A stretch of 42,611 nucleotides of DNA, taken from positions 1 to 42,611 of the forward strand of contig VMEV01000009.1 in the NCBI GenBank assembly GCA_007375725.1, read 5' to 3'. Made by a program: the position numbers and the translations under genes. Below, piece after piece: positions 1-8,659 of this stretch (the stretch's first letter is position 1; each line of letters starts with the position of its first letter). The stretch is from Parcubacteria group bacterium Greene0416_36. GTDB taxonomy: Bacteria > Patescibacteriota > Patescibacteriia > VMEV01. The notes beneath the pieces are model-generated. The model made no database searches, was not told the origin of the DNA, and worked only from the letters and a program-made list of their open reading frames with translations.

Positions 1-104
1 TTATTCTTTTTCATAGGAAGGATGATTTTAATGGTTACTAAACATTTCCATTATCTCATCCCTTCTTTTTTATTTACACACTTTTAGTTTACAGTACCAT
101 ATCG

Positions 105-872
105 TTGGAGATTTCTAATTATGAAACGTTAGGTTTAAAAATTAGTGCCGTTAAGGAGTCTAAGCGTAAAGAATTATTAGATTTAGATGACCCGAGGAAG
201 CCTTCAAAAATCGTTTCATTATCTCAAGGTTTTTCCGATGTTGAATTATTTTCTGCATGGCTCACAGATAAACGAAATCCTTCATTGGTGAAGGGAGTGA
301 CGAATTTTTTTGATGAGGTGGAAGATTTTTATAAAATCGATCAGAGGGTATCTATGTCGTCACATGTAAAGACATCTTTGCAATCATTTTTATCGAAAAA
401 TAGTATTGCTTCGATTGTCGAAATGTCGAGCAAAATCAAGGGTGAGGAGAATACTGAAAAATTGGGTAAAGAGAAAGTTGAGGAGGAGAAAAAAAAGATG
501 GCAGATGAACAGAAAGTCGAAGAATCGAAGAAAGAAGAAGAGGCAAAAAAACAAGAACAGCCAAAGAAAACGGGTGGGGATGAAGTGATTGGATTTGAGC
601 GGGGGTTCGTGGTGTCAGGGAAGCCTAAAATAATATCTGCCGATTTGGGACCTGTAATGAGAAAAGAAGGTGCCGAAAAAGGGGTCCGGAAGATGGCCGA
701 AAAATCGGCCGAGAAAAATGCCACGGAGGCAAAAAGTACAAGTACGAGAAGTTTTTATTCGGATTCGTCTGCATCATTTTCAGAAGGGAGTGCGGACCTT
801 TCATCAGGTCCCAAAAAGATGAAAAAAGAAAAGAAAGGCATTTGGCAAACAATTAAAGGTTGGTTTTCCTGA
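105..872 (+). CDS. Hypothetical charged, lysine/glutamate-rich protein
   Basis: Unrecognised 255-residue protein. No signal peptide or membrane span is visible. Residues about 105-155 are almost entirely Lys, Glu and Gln and should form a charged helix or coiled coil. The C-terminal third is Ser/Lys rich and ends in a Trp-containing tail (IWQTIKGWFS). The frame is open upstream from position 42 without an ATG, so the TTG at 105 is the only plausible start near the 5' end and is uncertain; the next in-frame ATG is at 354. It is the only complete gene here that ends in TGA. A second in-frame TGA follows two codons later, then a TAA at 924. Function unknown. Confidence 0.55.
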   Translation: MEISNYETLGLKISAVKESKRKELLDLDDPRKPSKIVSLSQGFSDVELFSAWLTDKRNPSLVKGVTNFFDEVEDFYKIDQRVSMSSHVKTSLQSFLSKNSIASIVEMSSKIKGEENTEKLGKEKVEEEKKKMADEQKVEESKKEEEAKKQEQPKKTGGDEVIGFERGFVVSGKPKIISADLGPVMRKEGAEKGVRKMAEKSAEKNATEAKSTSTRSFYSDSSASFSEGSADLSSGPKKMKKEKKGIWQTIKGWFS

Positions 873-900
873 GAATGATTACGGGATCATATTTTGGGAT

Positions 901-929
901 TTGACGAAAGCCTCGAAACGCGTTAAAAA
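901..929 (+). promoter_or_regulatory. Putative promoter of tRNA-Pro
   Basis: TTGACG at 901-906 matches the sigma-70 -35 box. An A-rich -10 (TAAAAA, 924-929) follows after 17 nt and lies 18 nt before the tRNA. The -10 is weak, so this is tentative. Confidence 0.45.
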
Positions 930-946
930 TGATCCTGTAGTCATTT

Positions 947-1020
947 CGGGGTATGGCGCAGTTGGCTAGCGCGCATGCATGGGGTGCATGAGGCCGCAGG
1001 TTCAAGTCCTGTTACCCCGA
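947..1020 (+). tRNA. tRNA-Pro (anticodon GGG)
   Basis: A full cloverleaf folds by eye. The acceptor stem is CGGGGTA (947-953) with TACCCCG (1013-1019), and the discriminator is A1020. The D-stem is GCGC/GCGC. The anticodon stem is CATGC/GCATG with a seven-base loop that puts GGG at 981-983, T at position 33 and G at position 37. The variable loop is AGGCC, and the T-stem GCAGG/CCTGT holds a TTCAAGT loop. The 3' CCA is not encoded (CCC follows). GGG reads proline codons CCC and CCU. Confidence 0.93.
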
Positions 1021-1084
1021 CCCTTCGACTTCGTTGGCCCTTTAGGGCCGAACTTCGCTCACGGTCTGCGACCGTTACGGTTGA
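1021..1084 (+). other. GC-rich hairpins in the tRNA trailer
   Basis: Two small hairpins follow the tRNA: GGCCC/GGGCC (1036-1049, loop TTTA) and CGGTC/GACCG (1062-1074, loop TGC). They could be part of the 3' trailer processed from the precursor, or decayed repeat sequence. No gene is seen here. Confidence 0.35.
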
Positions 1085-1139
1085 CCCCAAAAAAAACGTA
1101 GGGATGTTGCATTGCAACATCCCTACGTTTTTTTTGGGG
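1085..1139. terminator. Bidirectional terminator between tRNA-Pro and rpmB
   Basis: A perfect 27-bp inverted repeat (1085-1111 and 1113-1139) with a single-base centre. Its arms carry an A8 tract, then CGTAGGGATGTTGCA. The mirrored A8/T8 tracts give a U-run on both strands, as expected between the convergent tRNA and rpmB. It belongs to the GTAGGG-arm palindrome family found elsewhere in the window. Confidence 0.8.
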
Positions 1140-1151
1140 CTAAAATATTTT

Positions 1152-1334
1152 TTACGCCGCAACCGCGTATTTTTTCACCGATCTGATGCACGAGGTGCAG
1201 ATTTTGATTTGCTGTCCGTCGAATTTTCGGGATTGCAGATTGATATAATTTTTTGCCAAAGTTTTTTGGTTGGAATGGGAGCGCGTCGTGGTTTTAGCCG
1301 GTCCTCGTCCGCAAACATCACATGATCGAGACAT
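1152..1334 (-). CDS. rpmB: 50S ribosomal protein L28
   Basis: A 60-residue bL28 ribosomal protein of the large subunit. It begins MSRSCDVCGRGP, the usual L28 start. The middle (TRSHSNQKT, then NLQSRKF) matches the family's conserved basic stretch. CDVC near the N-terminus and CTSC near the C-terminus form a four-cysteine set, as in zinc-binding L28 variants. An in-frame TTG three codons upstream extends the frame, but the ATG at 1334 gives the family's normal N-terminus. It is a single gene on the minus strand, ending at the shared terminator at 1085-1139. Confidence 0.9.
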   Translation of the reverse strand: MSRSCDVCGRGPAKTTTRSHSNQKTLAKNYINLQSRKFDGQQIKICTSCIRSVKKYAVAA

Positions 1335-1341
1335 AAAAAAC

Positions 1342-1369
1342 AATTACGAATTAAGAATTACGAATTGAA
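1342..1369. repeat. Heptanucleotide repeat array H1
   Basis: Four tandem 7-mers in exact register: AATTACG, AATTAAG, AATTACG, AATTGAA. No inverted partner is adjacent. It lies just upstream of rpmB (minus strand) and abuts the double-hairpin element at 1371. Confidence 0.7.
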
Positions 1370-1370
1370 A

Positions 1371-1451
1371 CAACAAATCCCCCTTAATCCCCCTTTGACA
1401 AGGGGGAGACTGCGCCCTCCCTTGTCAAAGGGAGGGTTGGGGAGGGATTTA
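1371..1451 (-). repeat. Double-hairpin intergenic repeat, copy 1 (reverse orientation)
   Basis: Copy of the window's commonest repeat. One terminus is CAACAAATCC, followed by a C5/G5 hairpin around TTGACAA and a CCCTCCC/GGGAGGG hairpin around TTGTCAA. The far end reads GGGATTTAGG instead of GGGATTTGTTG, so this copy is decayed or truncated at one terminus. It lies between rpmB and the M50 gene. Confidence 0.9.
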
Positions 1452-1563
1452 GGAGATACAAATCAACACTAAATTAACATATTATGGGATTATAATCAAT
1501 ACTTTATTTTCATGAATGAATTTTGTACTGTGAATAATAGTAGTTATCAGTTTTTGGCTGTTA

Positions 1564-1591
1564 CCTAAATCCTGAATCCTAAATCCTAATC
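1564..1591. repeat. Heptanucleotide repeat array H2
   Basis: Four 7-mers in register: CCTAAAT, CCTGAAT, CCTAAAT, CCTAATC. The array ends three bases before the M50 protease start codon and occupies the place where a ribosome binding site would be. Confidence 0.75.
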
Positions 1592-1594
1592 TTT

Positions 1595-2227
1595 ATGTTT
1601 CTCGATCAGCTTTTCACTCATCCCGCGGTTGCGATGGCTTTCGCGGCGGCGATCCTTTTGGCTCTGACGGTCCATGAATTCGCCCATGCCCTGGTGGCTT
1701 CGTGGTTTGGCGATGATACCGCGGAGCGGGAGGGGCGCCTGACCCTCAATCCTCTCCCCCATTTGGATCCTTTTGGGACTTTGATGCTCCTTTTGGTGGG
1801 ATTTGGGTGGGGGAAACCTGTGCCCATTGACCCGCGGAATTTCAAGAATCCCAAGCGAGACAGTGCCTGGGTGGCGATTGCGGGTCCCTTATCCAATCTA
1901 TTATTCGGACTATTCGCAGTCATGCTCTACCGAATTTTGGGGGCAGGCGGGGTGGCGGGGGATAGCCTGGTCTACGGGTTTCTATTTTATCTTGTGAATA
2001 TCAACGCGGTTCTCATGCTTTTTAATTTGATTCCCCTGCCGCCTCTTGACGGATCCAAGATTCTTTTTGCGTGTTTGCCCGAGAAGTATCGGGAGTGGGA
2101 GTGGCAGCTCGAGCGTACGGGGCCGATGATCCTTCTTTTCCTAGTGATTATCGACTCTTTTACCCCCATTTCGATCTTTGGGACACTGTTTGGGGGGATA
2201 CTGAATACAATCAACCGATTGTTGTAG
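1595..2227 (+). CDS. Site-2 protease family (peptidase M50) membrane metalloprotease
   Basis: A 210-residue intramembrane zinc protease. The zinc motif HEFAH is at residues 27-31 inside the first hydrophobic helix. NPLPHLDPFGTLM follows at about residues 51-63. The second conserved motif, NLIPLPPLDG, supplies the third zinc ligand Asp152. Several further hydrophobic segments and the absence of a PDZ insertion place it in the short, YwhC/Rip-like branch of M50 rather than RseP. Its substrate is unknown; the family cleaves membrane-anchored regulators or signal peptides. The ATG sits directly after heptad array H2, with no Shine-Dalgarno. Confidence 0.9.
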   Translation: MFLDQLFTHPAVAMAFAAAILLALTVHEFAHALVASWFGDDTAEREGRLTLNPLPHLDPFGTLMLLLVGFGWGKPVPIDPRNFKNPKRDSAWVAIAGPLSNLLFGLFAVMLYRILGAGGVAGDSLVYGFLFYLVNINAVLMLFNLIPLPPLDGSKILFACLPEKYREWEWQLERTGPMILLFLVIIDSFTPISIFGTLFGGILNTINRLL

Positions 2228-2252
2228 GTGAAATGATGCGGATTACAATTTA

Positions 2253-2337
2253 ACAACAAATCCCTCCCCAACCCTCCCTTTGACAAGGGAGGGAGCTGTT
2301 TCCCCCTTGTCAAAGGGGGACTAAGGGGGATTTGTTG
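2253..2337 (+). repeat. Double-hairpin intergenic repeat, copy 2
   Basis: Complete copy: terminal inverted repeat CAACAAATCCC/GGGATTTGTTG enclosing hairpin 1 (CCCTCCC/GGGAGGG) and hairpin 2 (CCCCC/GGGGG). It starts 25 nt after the M50 stop codon. Confidence 0.92.
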
Positions 2338-2352
2338 CTTTCATTTCGTTCA

Positions 2353-2401
2353 AAAAAACTGTAAGGGGTCCGACGTTACGTCGGACCCCTTACAGTTTTT
2401 T
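2353..2401. terminator. Palindromic terminator after the M50 gene
   Basis: A perfect 24-bp stem around T2377, with arm ACTGTAAGGGGTCCGACGT flanked by A6 on the left and T6 on the right. It fits an intrinsic terminator for the M50 transcript. Its core is nearly identical to the palindrome at 6835-6887. Confidence 0.8.
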
Positions 2402-2416
2402 GATTCCCCTCACATA

Positions 2417-2443
2417 TTGATTTTTCCTTAATAATTATATAAT
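2417..2443 (+). promoter_or_regulatory. Putative uvrA promoter
   Basis: TATAAT at 2438-2443 lies in an AT-rich stretch 36 nt before the uvrA ATG. TTGATT at 2417-2422 is a possible -35 box, but the 15-nt spacing is short. The preceding terminator makes a fresh promoter here likely. Confidence 0.45.
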
Positions 2444-2479
2444 ATAAGAACTATTAAAAATCGATTTTCAATTTTATCT

Positions 2480-5299
2480 ATGAATAAAAATTCTTCCGTG
2501 ATTCGGATCAAAGGCGCGAGAGTCCATAATCTGAAAAATATTGATTTGGAAATTCCCAAAGGGAAGCTGGTGGTCATCACGGGACTCTCGGGATCGGGGA
2601 AGTCATCCTTGGCTTTTGATACGATTTACGCGGAAGGACAGCGGCGATATATGGAGAGTTTGTCGTCCTATGCCCGGCAGTTTCTGGGCAATATGGAGAA
2701 GCCGGATGTGGATTTGATCGAAGGGTTGTCACCGACGATTGCCATTGACCAGCGGGCTGCTTCCAATAATCCGCGCTCCACGGTAGGCACGATCACAGAA
2801 ATTTATGATTATTTTCGTGCTATTTTCGCAATTATCGGCCGGCCTCACTGCCCCTACTGCGCCAAAGAGATTTCCAAGGACACTCCGGCAGGGATGGCCA
2901 AGCGGATCTTGGAGCTCTCTATGGAGTTTCCCGTGTATATTGTGGCTGAAGCGGTTAAGGAACATAGGGGAGATCCATTTACCGTGCTGGAAGAATTGGC
3001 CAAAAATGGTTATCGAAAAGTTCGCATCAATGGAAAGATGATGGATATTACCGTGGCCGTGGACGAGAGCTATGAGCGCAGCAAAACTTATTCCATTTCC
3101 GCGGTCTTTGCTCCCGCTATCACGGCGGGCGCCACGAAAAATGGGGTTTTGGACATGGTCCGACTGGCTCTTGAATTTGGAGACGGGGTGATTTTTGCAG
3201 TATCTGAGGATGGATCTCGGGAACATCGATTCAGCCAGAATTTTGCCTGTCCGCAGTGCGGTTTTCTTTTGCCGGCGATCGAGGGACGGAGTTTTTCATT
3301 CAATAGTCCCCAGGGAGCGTGCGCGGAATGTACAGGACTCGGCACCACTATTTCCGTGGATCCGGTTTTGGTGATCGCCAATCCCAAACTCACCTTGGCC
3401 GAGGGCGCCATCCGCGCGTGGAGCAAGCTGTTTGTCAATCAAAACGGGCACATGGAAGAGCTGGAGACATTCGCCGCGAGATATAAAATTTCCATGAATG
3501 ACCCAGTCGAATCTCTTTCCGATCGGGATATCAAGTTGATTTTATACGGAGATGCTCATTTCCGCGGAGTGATTCCTTATCTGGAAGAGAAATATAGGAC
3601 GACGGATTCGGAATATGTGCGGCGTGAAATTGAGAAATACATGCGCGTAGTGGTCTGCAAATCCTGTGGAGGCAAGCGTCTCAAAAAGGAAATGTTGGGA
3701 GTGATGGTGGGCGGCCTGTCCATAGGCGATTTGACGCATTTGCCCTTGGAAAAATTAAATACGGTTCTCGGGGGTTGGATATCCGGAGTCATGTCCAAAG
3801 AATCATCCGCTCTTGAGAAATTATCCAAAAAAGAGCTGGATATTGCCGGAGCCGCTTTGGTCGAGGTGGCCAAGCGTGTTTCGTCCATTTGCGAAATCGG
3901 GCTTTATTATGTGAATCTCGACCGCGCGGGCATGACCCTCTCGGGCGGCGAGTTGCAGCGTCTCCGTTTGGCCACCCAGATTCATTCTCTCTTGGTGGAT
4001 GTGGTGTATATTCTCGATGAGCCGTCCATCGGCCTCCATCAGCGGGACAATGACCGATTGATCGATTCCTTGAAGAAACTCCGCGATTTGGGCAATACCG
4101 TGATCGTGGTCGAGCATGATGAGGCTACCATGCGGGCCGCGGATTTGGTTATTGATATGGGCCCCGGAGCCGGAGCTCTTGGCGGCGAGATTTTAGCCAT
4201 CGGCACGGCAGCTGAGATCGAAAAATCACAGCGATCCCTTACCGGACAGTATTTATCGGGAGAATTGGAAATGGAACTGCCTGAAAAATTGCGAAAAGGC
4301 AGCGGCAAGACTATTTCCGTGGTGGGGGCGACAGCCAATAATCTACAAAATATCACGGTGGATATTCCTCTCGGGAAAATGGTGTGCGTGACGGGTGTGT
4401 CCGGATCCGGAAAATCGACTCTTATCGGCGATATCTTGGCGCGCGCGCTTTCCGCCCATTTCTACCGAGCCAAAGAACAGCCCTTGGCCCACAAAGAAAT
4501 CCGAGGCCTCGATTATATCGACAAAGTGATCAATGTGGATCAGTCGCCGATCGGCCGAACTCCCCGGTCAAATCCGGCCACATACACGGGTATTTTTACT
4601 TATATTCGCGATTTATTTGTCGAGATACCCGAATCCAAGATCAAGGGATTCAAAGCGGGCCACTTCAGCTTCAATGTGCGCGGAGGACGGTGCGAGACCT
4701 GTCAGGGAGACGGCATGATGCAAATCGGCATGCAGTTCCTCGATGATGTGTATGTGCCGTGCGAGGATTGCCATGGCACCCGCTATAGCCGCGAAGCCTT
4801 GGAGGTGCTCTACAAAGGCAAAAACATCGCGGCTATTCTGGACATGACTGTGTCCGAGGCGCGAAAATTATTTGGCGATGTGCCGGTGCTTTACCATAAG
4901 CTCGATACACTCTATGAAGTGGGGCTTGGTTATATTCGCCTGGGGCAGAGTGCCACGACTCTCTCCGGCGGAGAAGCCCAGCGCATCAAGCTGGCCACGG
5001 AACTGTCTCATCGCTCGACCGGAAAGACCCTTTATATTCTCGATGAGCCGACCACCGGGCTCCACTTCGAGGATACAAAGCGGCTCCTCCTTCTCTTGGG
5101 CCGACTCGTGGACCGTGGCAATACCGTCCTCGTGATCGAGCACAATCTCGACGTGATCAAATGCGCGGACTGGATCATCGACATGGGCCCCGAAGGCGGC
5201 CTACGCGGGGGACAGGTCGTGGGAGTCGGGACACCCCACGACATCGCCAAGATTGCGGCGTCTCATACGGGGAAATATCTTAAACAGATTTTGAAATAA
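2480..5299 (+). CDS. uvrA: Excinuclease ABC subunit A
   Basis: The damage-recognition ATPase of nucleotide excision repair, 939 residues, full length for UvrA. The two ABC modules have Walker A motifs GLSGSGKS (residues 35-42) and GVSGSGKS (from residue 639). The signatures [12 protein letters not shown] and [12 protein letters not shown] are each followed by an ILDEP Walker B motif. Cysteine pairs (HCPYC near residue 123, CPQCG and CAECTG around 255-285, and CETCQGDG with CEDCHG around 740-765) form the zinc modules; the last is the DNA-contacting finger. No uvrB or uvrC is present in the window. No Shine-Dalgarno is visible. It is followed by an inverted heptad array and then asnS. Confidence 0.98.
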   Translation: MNKNSSVIRIKGARVHNLKNIDLEIPKGKLVVITGLSGSGKSSLAFDTIYAEGQRRYMESLSSYARQFLGNMEKPDVDLIEGLSPTIAIDQRAASNNPRSTVGTITEIYDYFRAIFAIIGRPHCPYCAKEISKDTPAGMAKRILELSMEFPVYIVAEAVKEHRGDPFTVLEELAKNGYRKVRINGKMMDITVAVDESYERSKTYSISAVFAPAITAGATKNGVLDMVRLALEFGDGVIFAVSEDGSREHRFSQNFACPQCGFLLPAIEGRSFSFNSPQGACAECTGLGTTISVDPVLVIANPKLTLAEGAIRAWSKLFVNQNGHMEELETFAARYKISMNDPVESLSDRDIKLILYGDAHFRGVIPYLEEKYRTTDSEYVRREIEKYMRVVVCKSCGGKRLKKEMLGVMVGGLSIGDLTHLPLEKLNTVLGGWISGVMSKESSALEKLSKKELDIAGAALVEVAKRVSSICEIGLYYVNLDRAGMTLSGGELQRLRLATQIHSLLVDVVYILDEPSIGLHQRDNDRLIDSLKKLRDLGNTVIVVEHDEATMRAADLVIDMGPGAGALGGEILAIGTAAEIEKSQRSLTGQYLSGELEMELPEKLRKGSGKTISVVGATANNLQNITVDIPLGKMVCVTGVSGSGKSTLIGDILARALSAHFYRAKEQPLAHKEIRGLDYIDKVINVDQSPIGRTPRSNPATYTGIFTYIRDLFVEIPESKIKGFKAGHFSFNVRGGRCETCQGDGMMQIGMQFLDDVYVPCEDCHGTRYSREALEVLYKGKNIAAILDMTVSEARKLFGDVPVLYHKLDTLYEVGLGYIRLGQSATTLSGGEAQRIKLATELSHRSTGKTLYILDEPTTGLHFEDTKRLLLLLGRLVDRGNTVLVIEHNLDVIKCADWIIDMGPEGGLRGGQVVGVGTPHDIAKIAASHTGKYLKQILK

Positions 5300-5349
5300 T
5301 TTTTTTGTCAAGTCGACAATTTGGGGTGTGGGGATTAAGATTGTAAAAA

Positions 5350-5424
5350 TTAGGCATTAGGCTTTAGTAATTAGCTTTTAGGAAGAAGCTAAAAAGCTAA
5401 AGCCTAATGCCTAAAGCCTAATTT
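5350..5424. repeat. Inverted heptanucleotide arrays H3 between uvrA and asnS
   Basis: The left arm has five 7-mers in register (TTAGGCA, TTAGGCT, TTAGTAA, TTAGCTT, TTAGGAA; 5350-5384). The right arm is the complementary series CTAAAGC, CTAATGC, CTAAAGC, CTAATTT (5397-5424). The arms can pair into a long imperfect hairpin. The right arm ends eight nt before the asnS ATG. Confidence 0.85.
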
Positions 5425-5432
5425 TAAAAAAT

Positions 5433-6728
5433 ATGAAACGAGATTTTATAGGGGAACTCTCAAGGAAAGTGGGGGAGAAGGTTACTTTGGCGGGGTGGGT
5501 TTTGAATTTGCGGTCGAGCGGGCAGATCATGTTTTTGGAGCTGCGCGACGGGTCGGGATTTATCCAGGCCATTGTCGAGAAGACTTCGGCTGGCGAGACT
5601 CTCTGGAATCTGGCCCAGACTCTGACTCTGGAGTCTTCAATAGAGGTAGAAGGTCTGGTCAAGAAGCATCCCAAAAAGGAAAATGTGTATGAACTGGACG
5701 TGAAATCCCTGAGAGTGGTGGGGACTTCTCCGGATTATCCGATTGGAAAGAAAGAGCATGGCCCAGATTTCTTGCTTGAGAACAGGCAGTTGTGGCTCCG
5801 AGTGCCTTCTCAGTGGGCGATTCTGCGAATCCGCCATCTGGTCAAAGCCTCTCTTCAGGAATTTTATAATTCCGAAGGGTTTGTGGAGATCGACACTCCG
5901 ACTTTCACGCCCACTCCCTGCGAGGGAACCACGGATCTTTTTGAAGTGCAGTATTTTGACAGGAAGGCGTATCTCACTCAGAACGGCCAGCTGTATCTCG
6001 AGGCGCTCGCCATGGCGCATGGAAAAGTGTACGATCTTTGCCCGAATTTCCGCGCGGAAAAATCCAAGACTCGAAAGCATCTGACGGAATTCTGGACCCT
6101 CAACCCGGAACTCGCTTTTTGCGAGCATGAAGAGAGTCTGGCTCTCCAAGAGCGCGCGGTGAAATATTCTGCGGCCTATATTTTGAAGCATGGACGGCGC
6201 GAACTCGAAGTCTTGGAGCGCAATATTCCGGATCTCGAAGCCGTGGTCGCCAAGCCTTTTATTCACTACGAATATCCCGACGCGATCGCCGAATTGCAAA
6301 AGCGCGGATCAGCTATTAAATATGGCGACGATTTGGGCGCGGACGATGAGGTCCTCTTGACTCAAGATAGTGATGTTCCGGTGATTGTGAAAAACTGGCC
6401 TGCGGAAATCAAGCCTTTTTACATGAAGCGGCATCCGTCGGATCCCAATCGCGTGCAGAATGCCGATATGCTGGCCTCGCGAGGATTTGGAGAGATCATT
6501 GGGGGCGGACAAAGAGAAGATGATTACCTGATCATGAAAAAAAGAATGGAGGACCAGAAAATGCCCATGGAAGTTTTTGGCTGGTATTTGGAACTCCGCA
6601 AATACGGCAGCGTCCCTCATTGCGGTTTCGGTATGGGAATCGAACGCCTTACCCGCTGGATGGGTGGCATTCACCATATCCGCGAAACCGCCGCGTTTCC
6701 GAGGATGCTGAATAGAATTACACCGTAG
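5433..6728 (+). CDS. asnS: Asparagine--tRNA ligase
   Basis: A class IIb aminoacyl-tRNA synthetase of 431 residues, charging tRNA-Asn. The N-terminal anticodon-binding OB fold (about 1-105) begins with VTLAGWVLNLRSSG. The catalytic domain has motif 1 around EGFVEIDTPTFTP, the substrate loop CEGTTDLFEV, motif 2 NFRAEKSKTRKHLTEFW, and motif 3 GFGMGIERLTRW near the C-terminus. The length and CEGTTDLF loop fit AsnRS. The closely related archaeal-type AspRS is the main alternative, and gatCAB is not visible to help decide. It is expressed after the H3 hairpin and followed at once by double-hairpin copy 3. Confidence 0.9.
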   Translation: MKRDFIGELSRKVGEKVTLAGWVLNLRSSGQIMFLELRDGSGFIQAIVEKTSAGETLWNLAQTLTLESSIEVEGLVKKHPKKENVYELDVKSLRVVGTSPDYPIGKKEHGPDFLLENRQLWLRVPSQWAILRIRHLVKASLQEFYNSEGFVEIDTPTFTPTPCEGTTDLFEVQYFDRKAYLTQNGQLYLEALAMAHGKVYDLCPNFRAEKSKTRKHLTEFWTLNPELAFCEHEESLALQERAVKYSAAYILKHGRRELEVLERNIPDLEAVVAKPFIHYEYPDAIAELQKRGSAIKYGDDLGADDEVLLTQDSDVPVIVKNWPAEIKPFYMKRHPSDPNRVQNADMLASRGFGEIIGGGQREDDYLIMKKRMEDQKMPMEVFGWYLELRKYGSVPHCGFGMGIERLTRWMGGIHHIRETAAFPRMLNRITP

Positions 6729-6730
6729 GG

Positions 6731-6815
6731 CAACAAATCCCTCCCTAACCCTCCCTTTAACAAGGGAGGGCGCTTGTGTCCCCCTTGTCAAAGGGGGATT
6801 AAGGGGGATTTGTTG
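6731..6815 (+). repeat. Double-hairpin intergenic repeat, copy 3
   Basis: Complete copy starting two nt after the asnS stop codon. The termini are CAACAAATCCC and GGGATTTGTTG. The first hairpin loop reads TTTAACAA instead of TTTGACAA. Confidence 0.92.
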
Positions 6816-6834
6816 TTTGGATACCAAAGCATTT

Positions 6835-6887
6835 ACAAAAAAATGTAAGGGGTCCGACATAACGTCGGACCCCTTACATTTTTTTGT
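6835..6887. terminator. Bidirectional terminator between asnS and a convergent gene
   Basis: A 24-bp inverted repeat around ATAAC, with arm A7-TGTAAGGGGTCCGAC and mirrored T7. It lies between converging genes and gives a U-run on either strand. The core differs from that at 2353-2401 by only a few bases around the loop. Confidence 0.82.
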
Positions 6888-6889
6888 CC

Positions 6890-7159
6890 TTATTTCTTCT
6901 GCCCCGCCTGTATCATCTCCGCCACCTGATTTAATTTGTCATTGATCAGAATCATGTCTTTTTGAAGCGATTCCATTTCTTTGGCTTCAAGGCGTGATTT
7001 TTGCATGAGGGTCTGCTGGGTGGCGATTTGGGTGATTTGGGTCTGGAGAGTATTCTTGATCATCATGATCTGGAAAAAGACGATGACCGAGACGACAAAA
7101 CTTCCCAAAACGAGAATGTATAGGACGAATAAGTGTTGAGGATGTTGTTTGTGAAGCAT
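6890..7159 (-). CDS. Small membrane-anchored coiled-coil protein
   Basis: An unrecognised 89-residue protein. Residues about 11-32 form one transmembrane helix (FVLYILVLGSFVVSVIVFFQ). The remainder (about 35-85) is a Gln/Lys/Glu-rich helix with heptad-like hydrophobic spacing, consistent with a coiled coil facing one side of the membrane. The topology resembles small division or stalk-type membrane proteins (FtsL/FtsB-like architecture), but nothing specific identifies it. Transcription converges on asnS and ends at the shared terminator. Between its start and the next gene lie a heptad array and a long palindrome. Confidence 0.6.
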   Translation of the reverse strand: MLHKQHPQHLFVLYILVLGSFVVSVIVFFQIMMIKNTLQTQITQIATQQTLMQKSRLEAKEMESLQKDMILINDKLNQVAEMIQAGQKK

Positions 7160-7174
7160 AGGTGAAATGGGTTA

Positions 7175-7202
7175 GTAGTGAGTAGGTGGTAGTGAGTGAT
7201 TA
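7175..7202. repeat. Heptanucleotide repeat array H4
   Basis: Register GTAGTGA, GTAGGTG, GTAGTGA, GTGATTA. It lies upstream of the minus-strand gene at 6890-7159. It shares the GTAGTGA unit with array H7 at 14095. Confidence 0.7.
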
Positions 7203-7273
7203 TTTGAAATAAGTATATGCTTTTCTGGGGGACGCGACAAAAGCTGTCATAGCTGGTGATCCTCGGTGATTAT

Positions 7274-7383
7274 TGTCATTGCGAGACTCCGCGTTTTAGC
7301 GGAGGCAAAGCAATCTCGCGTTAGTACCCATTCCGACACGAGATTGCTTCATCCCCGCTAAGGCGCGAGTCTTCGCAATGACA
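7274..7383. repeat. Long palindromic repeat with GCAATCTCG/CGAGATTGC arms
   Basis: An imperfect 110-bp inverted repeat. The outer ends are TGTCATTGCGAGACTC and GAGTCTTCGCAATGACA; the inner arms are AGCAATCTCG and CGAGATTGCT. A sub-hairpin CTCCGC/GCGGAG lies in the left half. The type resembles the CATTGCGAG...GCAATCT dispersed repeats seen in many bacterial genomes. No gene is seen in 7160-7447. Confidence 0.8.
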
Positions 7384-7408
7384 TTACGTTTCGGACACCA
7401 CGAAGGAA

Positions 7409-7426
7409 ATTATGGTATACTAAAAA
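7409..7426 (+). promoter_or_regulatory. Extended -10 promoter of histidine kinase 1
   Basis: TGGTATACT (TGn plus TATACT, -10 at 7416-7421) lies 26 nt before the kinase ATG. The 18-bp context ATTATGnTATACTAAAAA recurs with one difference at 21650-21667, upstream of the pseudokinase. Confidence 0.6.
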
Positions 7427-7447
7427 TATTCTAGTCTAGATTCTTTT

Positions 7448-8659
7448 ATGAAGCAAAAAAAGGAGGGGGGGGCTTACAATCCGTTTTTCTATATTTATTT
7501 TTCGTGGAGAATGTTTGTAGGTTTTTTGATTTTTTTTCTATTTTTTAATTTTATATTAGACACGGTGATTGCTCGTTTTACCACTGGTCTTCTAGGCGAG
7601 TTGCTCTTCAATAAATTAGGTCGGGATGTATTAGTTTTGACGGGAGCTTCTTTTCTTTTGGCGTTTTTTTCGACTTTTCTTTACGGCAGTATTGTCACTC
7701 GGCTTCTCAATGTTTTTTCGGAAGTGCTCATGAAATTATGTTCCGATATGCTGGACGGAAAATATGATTTTGTCTGCGCGGATAAAAGCTGTTACGAGCT
7801 CCTGAAAAAGGCGGTAAAATACGAGACATTCAAGCAATTGGGTTTGAAGATCAGCTCTATCCACAATGGATTTAAAGAGGAGCTCGCTCATTTGGAACGT
7901 GAAATGAAAAAGAAAAAAAAGATTTTCGAAGATCAGTCCGAGTATGTGGCGATTATGTCCCATAAGCTCCGTACTCCCATTTCTGCGGTGCGTTGGAATT
8001 TGGAGATGCTCTTGGGCGGTGAATTCGGCGCACTCAAACCCAAACAAAAGGAGATTTTGGAAGATGCGGCCAGCGCCAATGGGAAGACTATTACCTTGGT
8101 GGACGAATTGCTCAAAATTTCGAGATTGGAAAGTGGCAAAGAATCATTAAAAGTAGAATCTTTTTCATTAAAAGAGGCCATTGATGCGGATATTGAGTCT
8201 TTCATGTTTAAGATTAAGGCTCATAATGTGGAAATTGTTCGCCGTTATCCGCACTCAGATATTAAAATCCAGACCGACCGGAAGTTTTTTGATGAAATTA
8301 TGCGCAATTTTATCGATAATGCCGTCAAATATAGCGCGGTGTCCGGCAGGCGCGGAGCTGTGGAGATTGGGTATCGGCAGGAGTCTGCCAATAAAATAGG
8401 GGTGTGGGTTCGGGATAATGGGGTGGGTATTCCAGAGAAAGAGCGCAAGCATCTTTTTCAGAAGTTTTTCAGAGCCTCTAATGTTTTGAGTTTAGATACT
8501 GAGGGGTCAGGATTGGGGTTATTTATTTGCCGAAAGCTGGCGCGGCTTATTCGCGCTCGGATTGATTTTACTTCCAAAGCAGGCGAGGGAAGCGTTTTTA
8601 GTCTTTATCTCCCGATATCGTCAAACATAAGGGGAAATACGGAAGGGTATGAAGAATAA
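7448..8659 (+). CDS. Membrane sensor histidine kinase (HK1)
   Basis: A 403-residue two-component sensor. Two transmembrane helices (about 11-35 and 55-80) flank only a short extracytoplasmic loop, so it probably senses within or near the membrane. A basic coiled coil (about 140-165) leads to the HisKA domain, with phospho-acceptor His172 in SHKLRTP. The HATPase_c domain has N-box Asn291 (NFIDNAVKY), G1 DNGVGIP, F-box FQKFFRAS and G2 GSGLGLF. The residue after His is Lys rather than the usual Glu/Asp. Its 3' end overlaps the following pilin gene by 11 nt, so the two are translationally coupled. No response regulator is encoded nearby. Confidence 0.92.
   Translation: MKQKKEGGAYNPFFYIYFSWRMFVGFLIFFLFFNFILDTVIARFTTGLLGELLFNKLGRDVLVLTGASFLLAFFSTFLYGSIVTRLLNVFSEVLMKLCSDMLDGKYDFVCADKSCYELLKKAVKYETFKQLGLKISSIHNGFKEELAHLEREMKKKKKIFEDQSEYVAIMSHKLRTPISAVRWNLEMLLGGEFGALKPKQKEILEDAASANGKTITLVDELLKISRLESGKESLKVESFSLKEAIDADIESFMFKIKAHNVEIVRRYPHSDIKIQTDRKFFDEIMRNFIDNAVKYSAVSGRRGAVEIGYRQESANKIGVWVRDNGVGIPEKERKHLFQKFFRASNVLSLDTEGSGLGLFICRKLARLIRARIDFTSKAGEGSVFSLYLPISSNIRGNTEGYEE

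Noticed and set aside
975-1325. Open frame across the tRNA and terminator
   Set aside because: It overlaps tRNA-Pro, a palindromic terminator and antisense rpmB.
1595-2227. RseP assignment for the M50 protease
   Set aside because: It lacks a PDZ domain and is too short; only family-level naming is justified.
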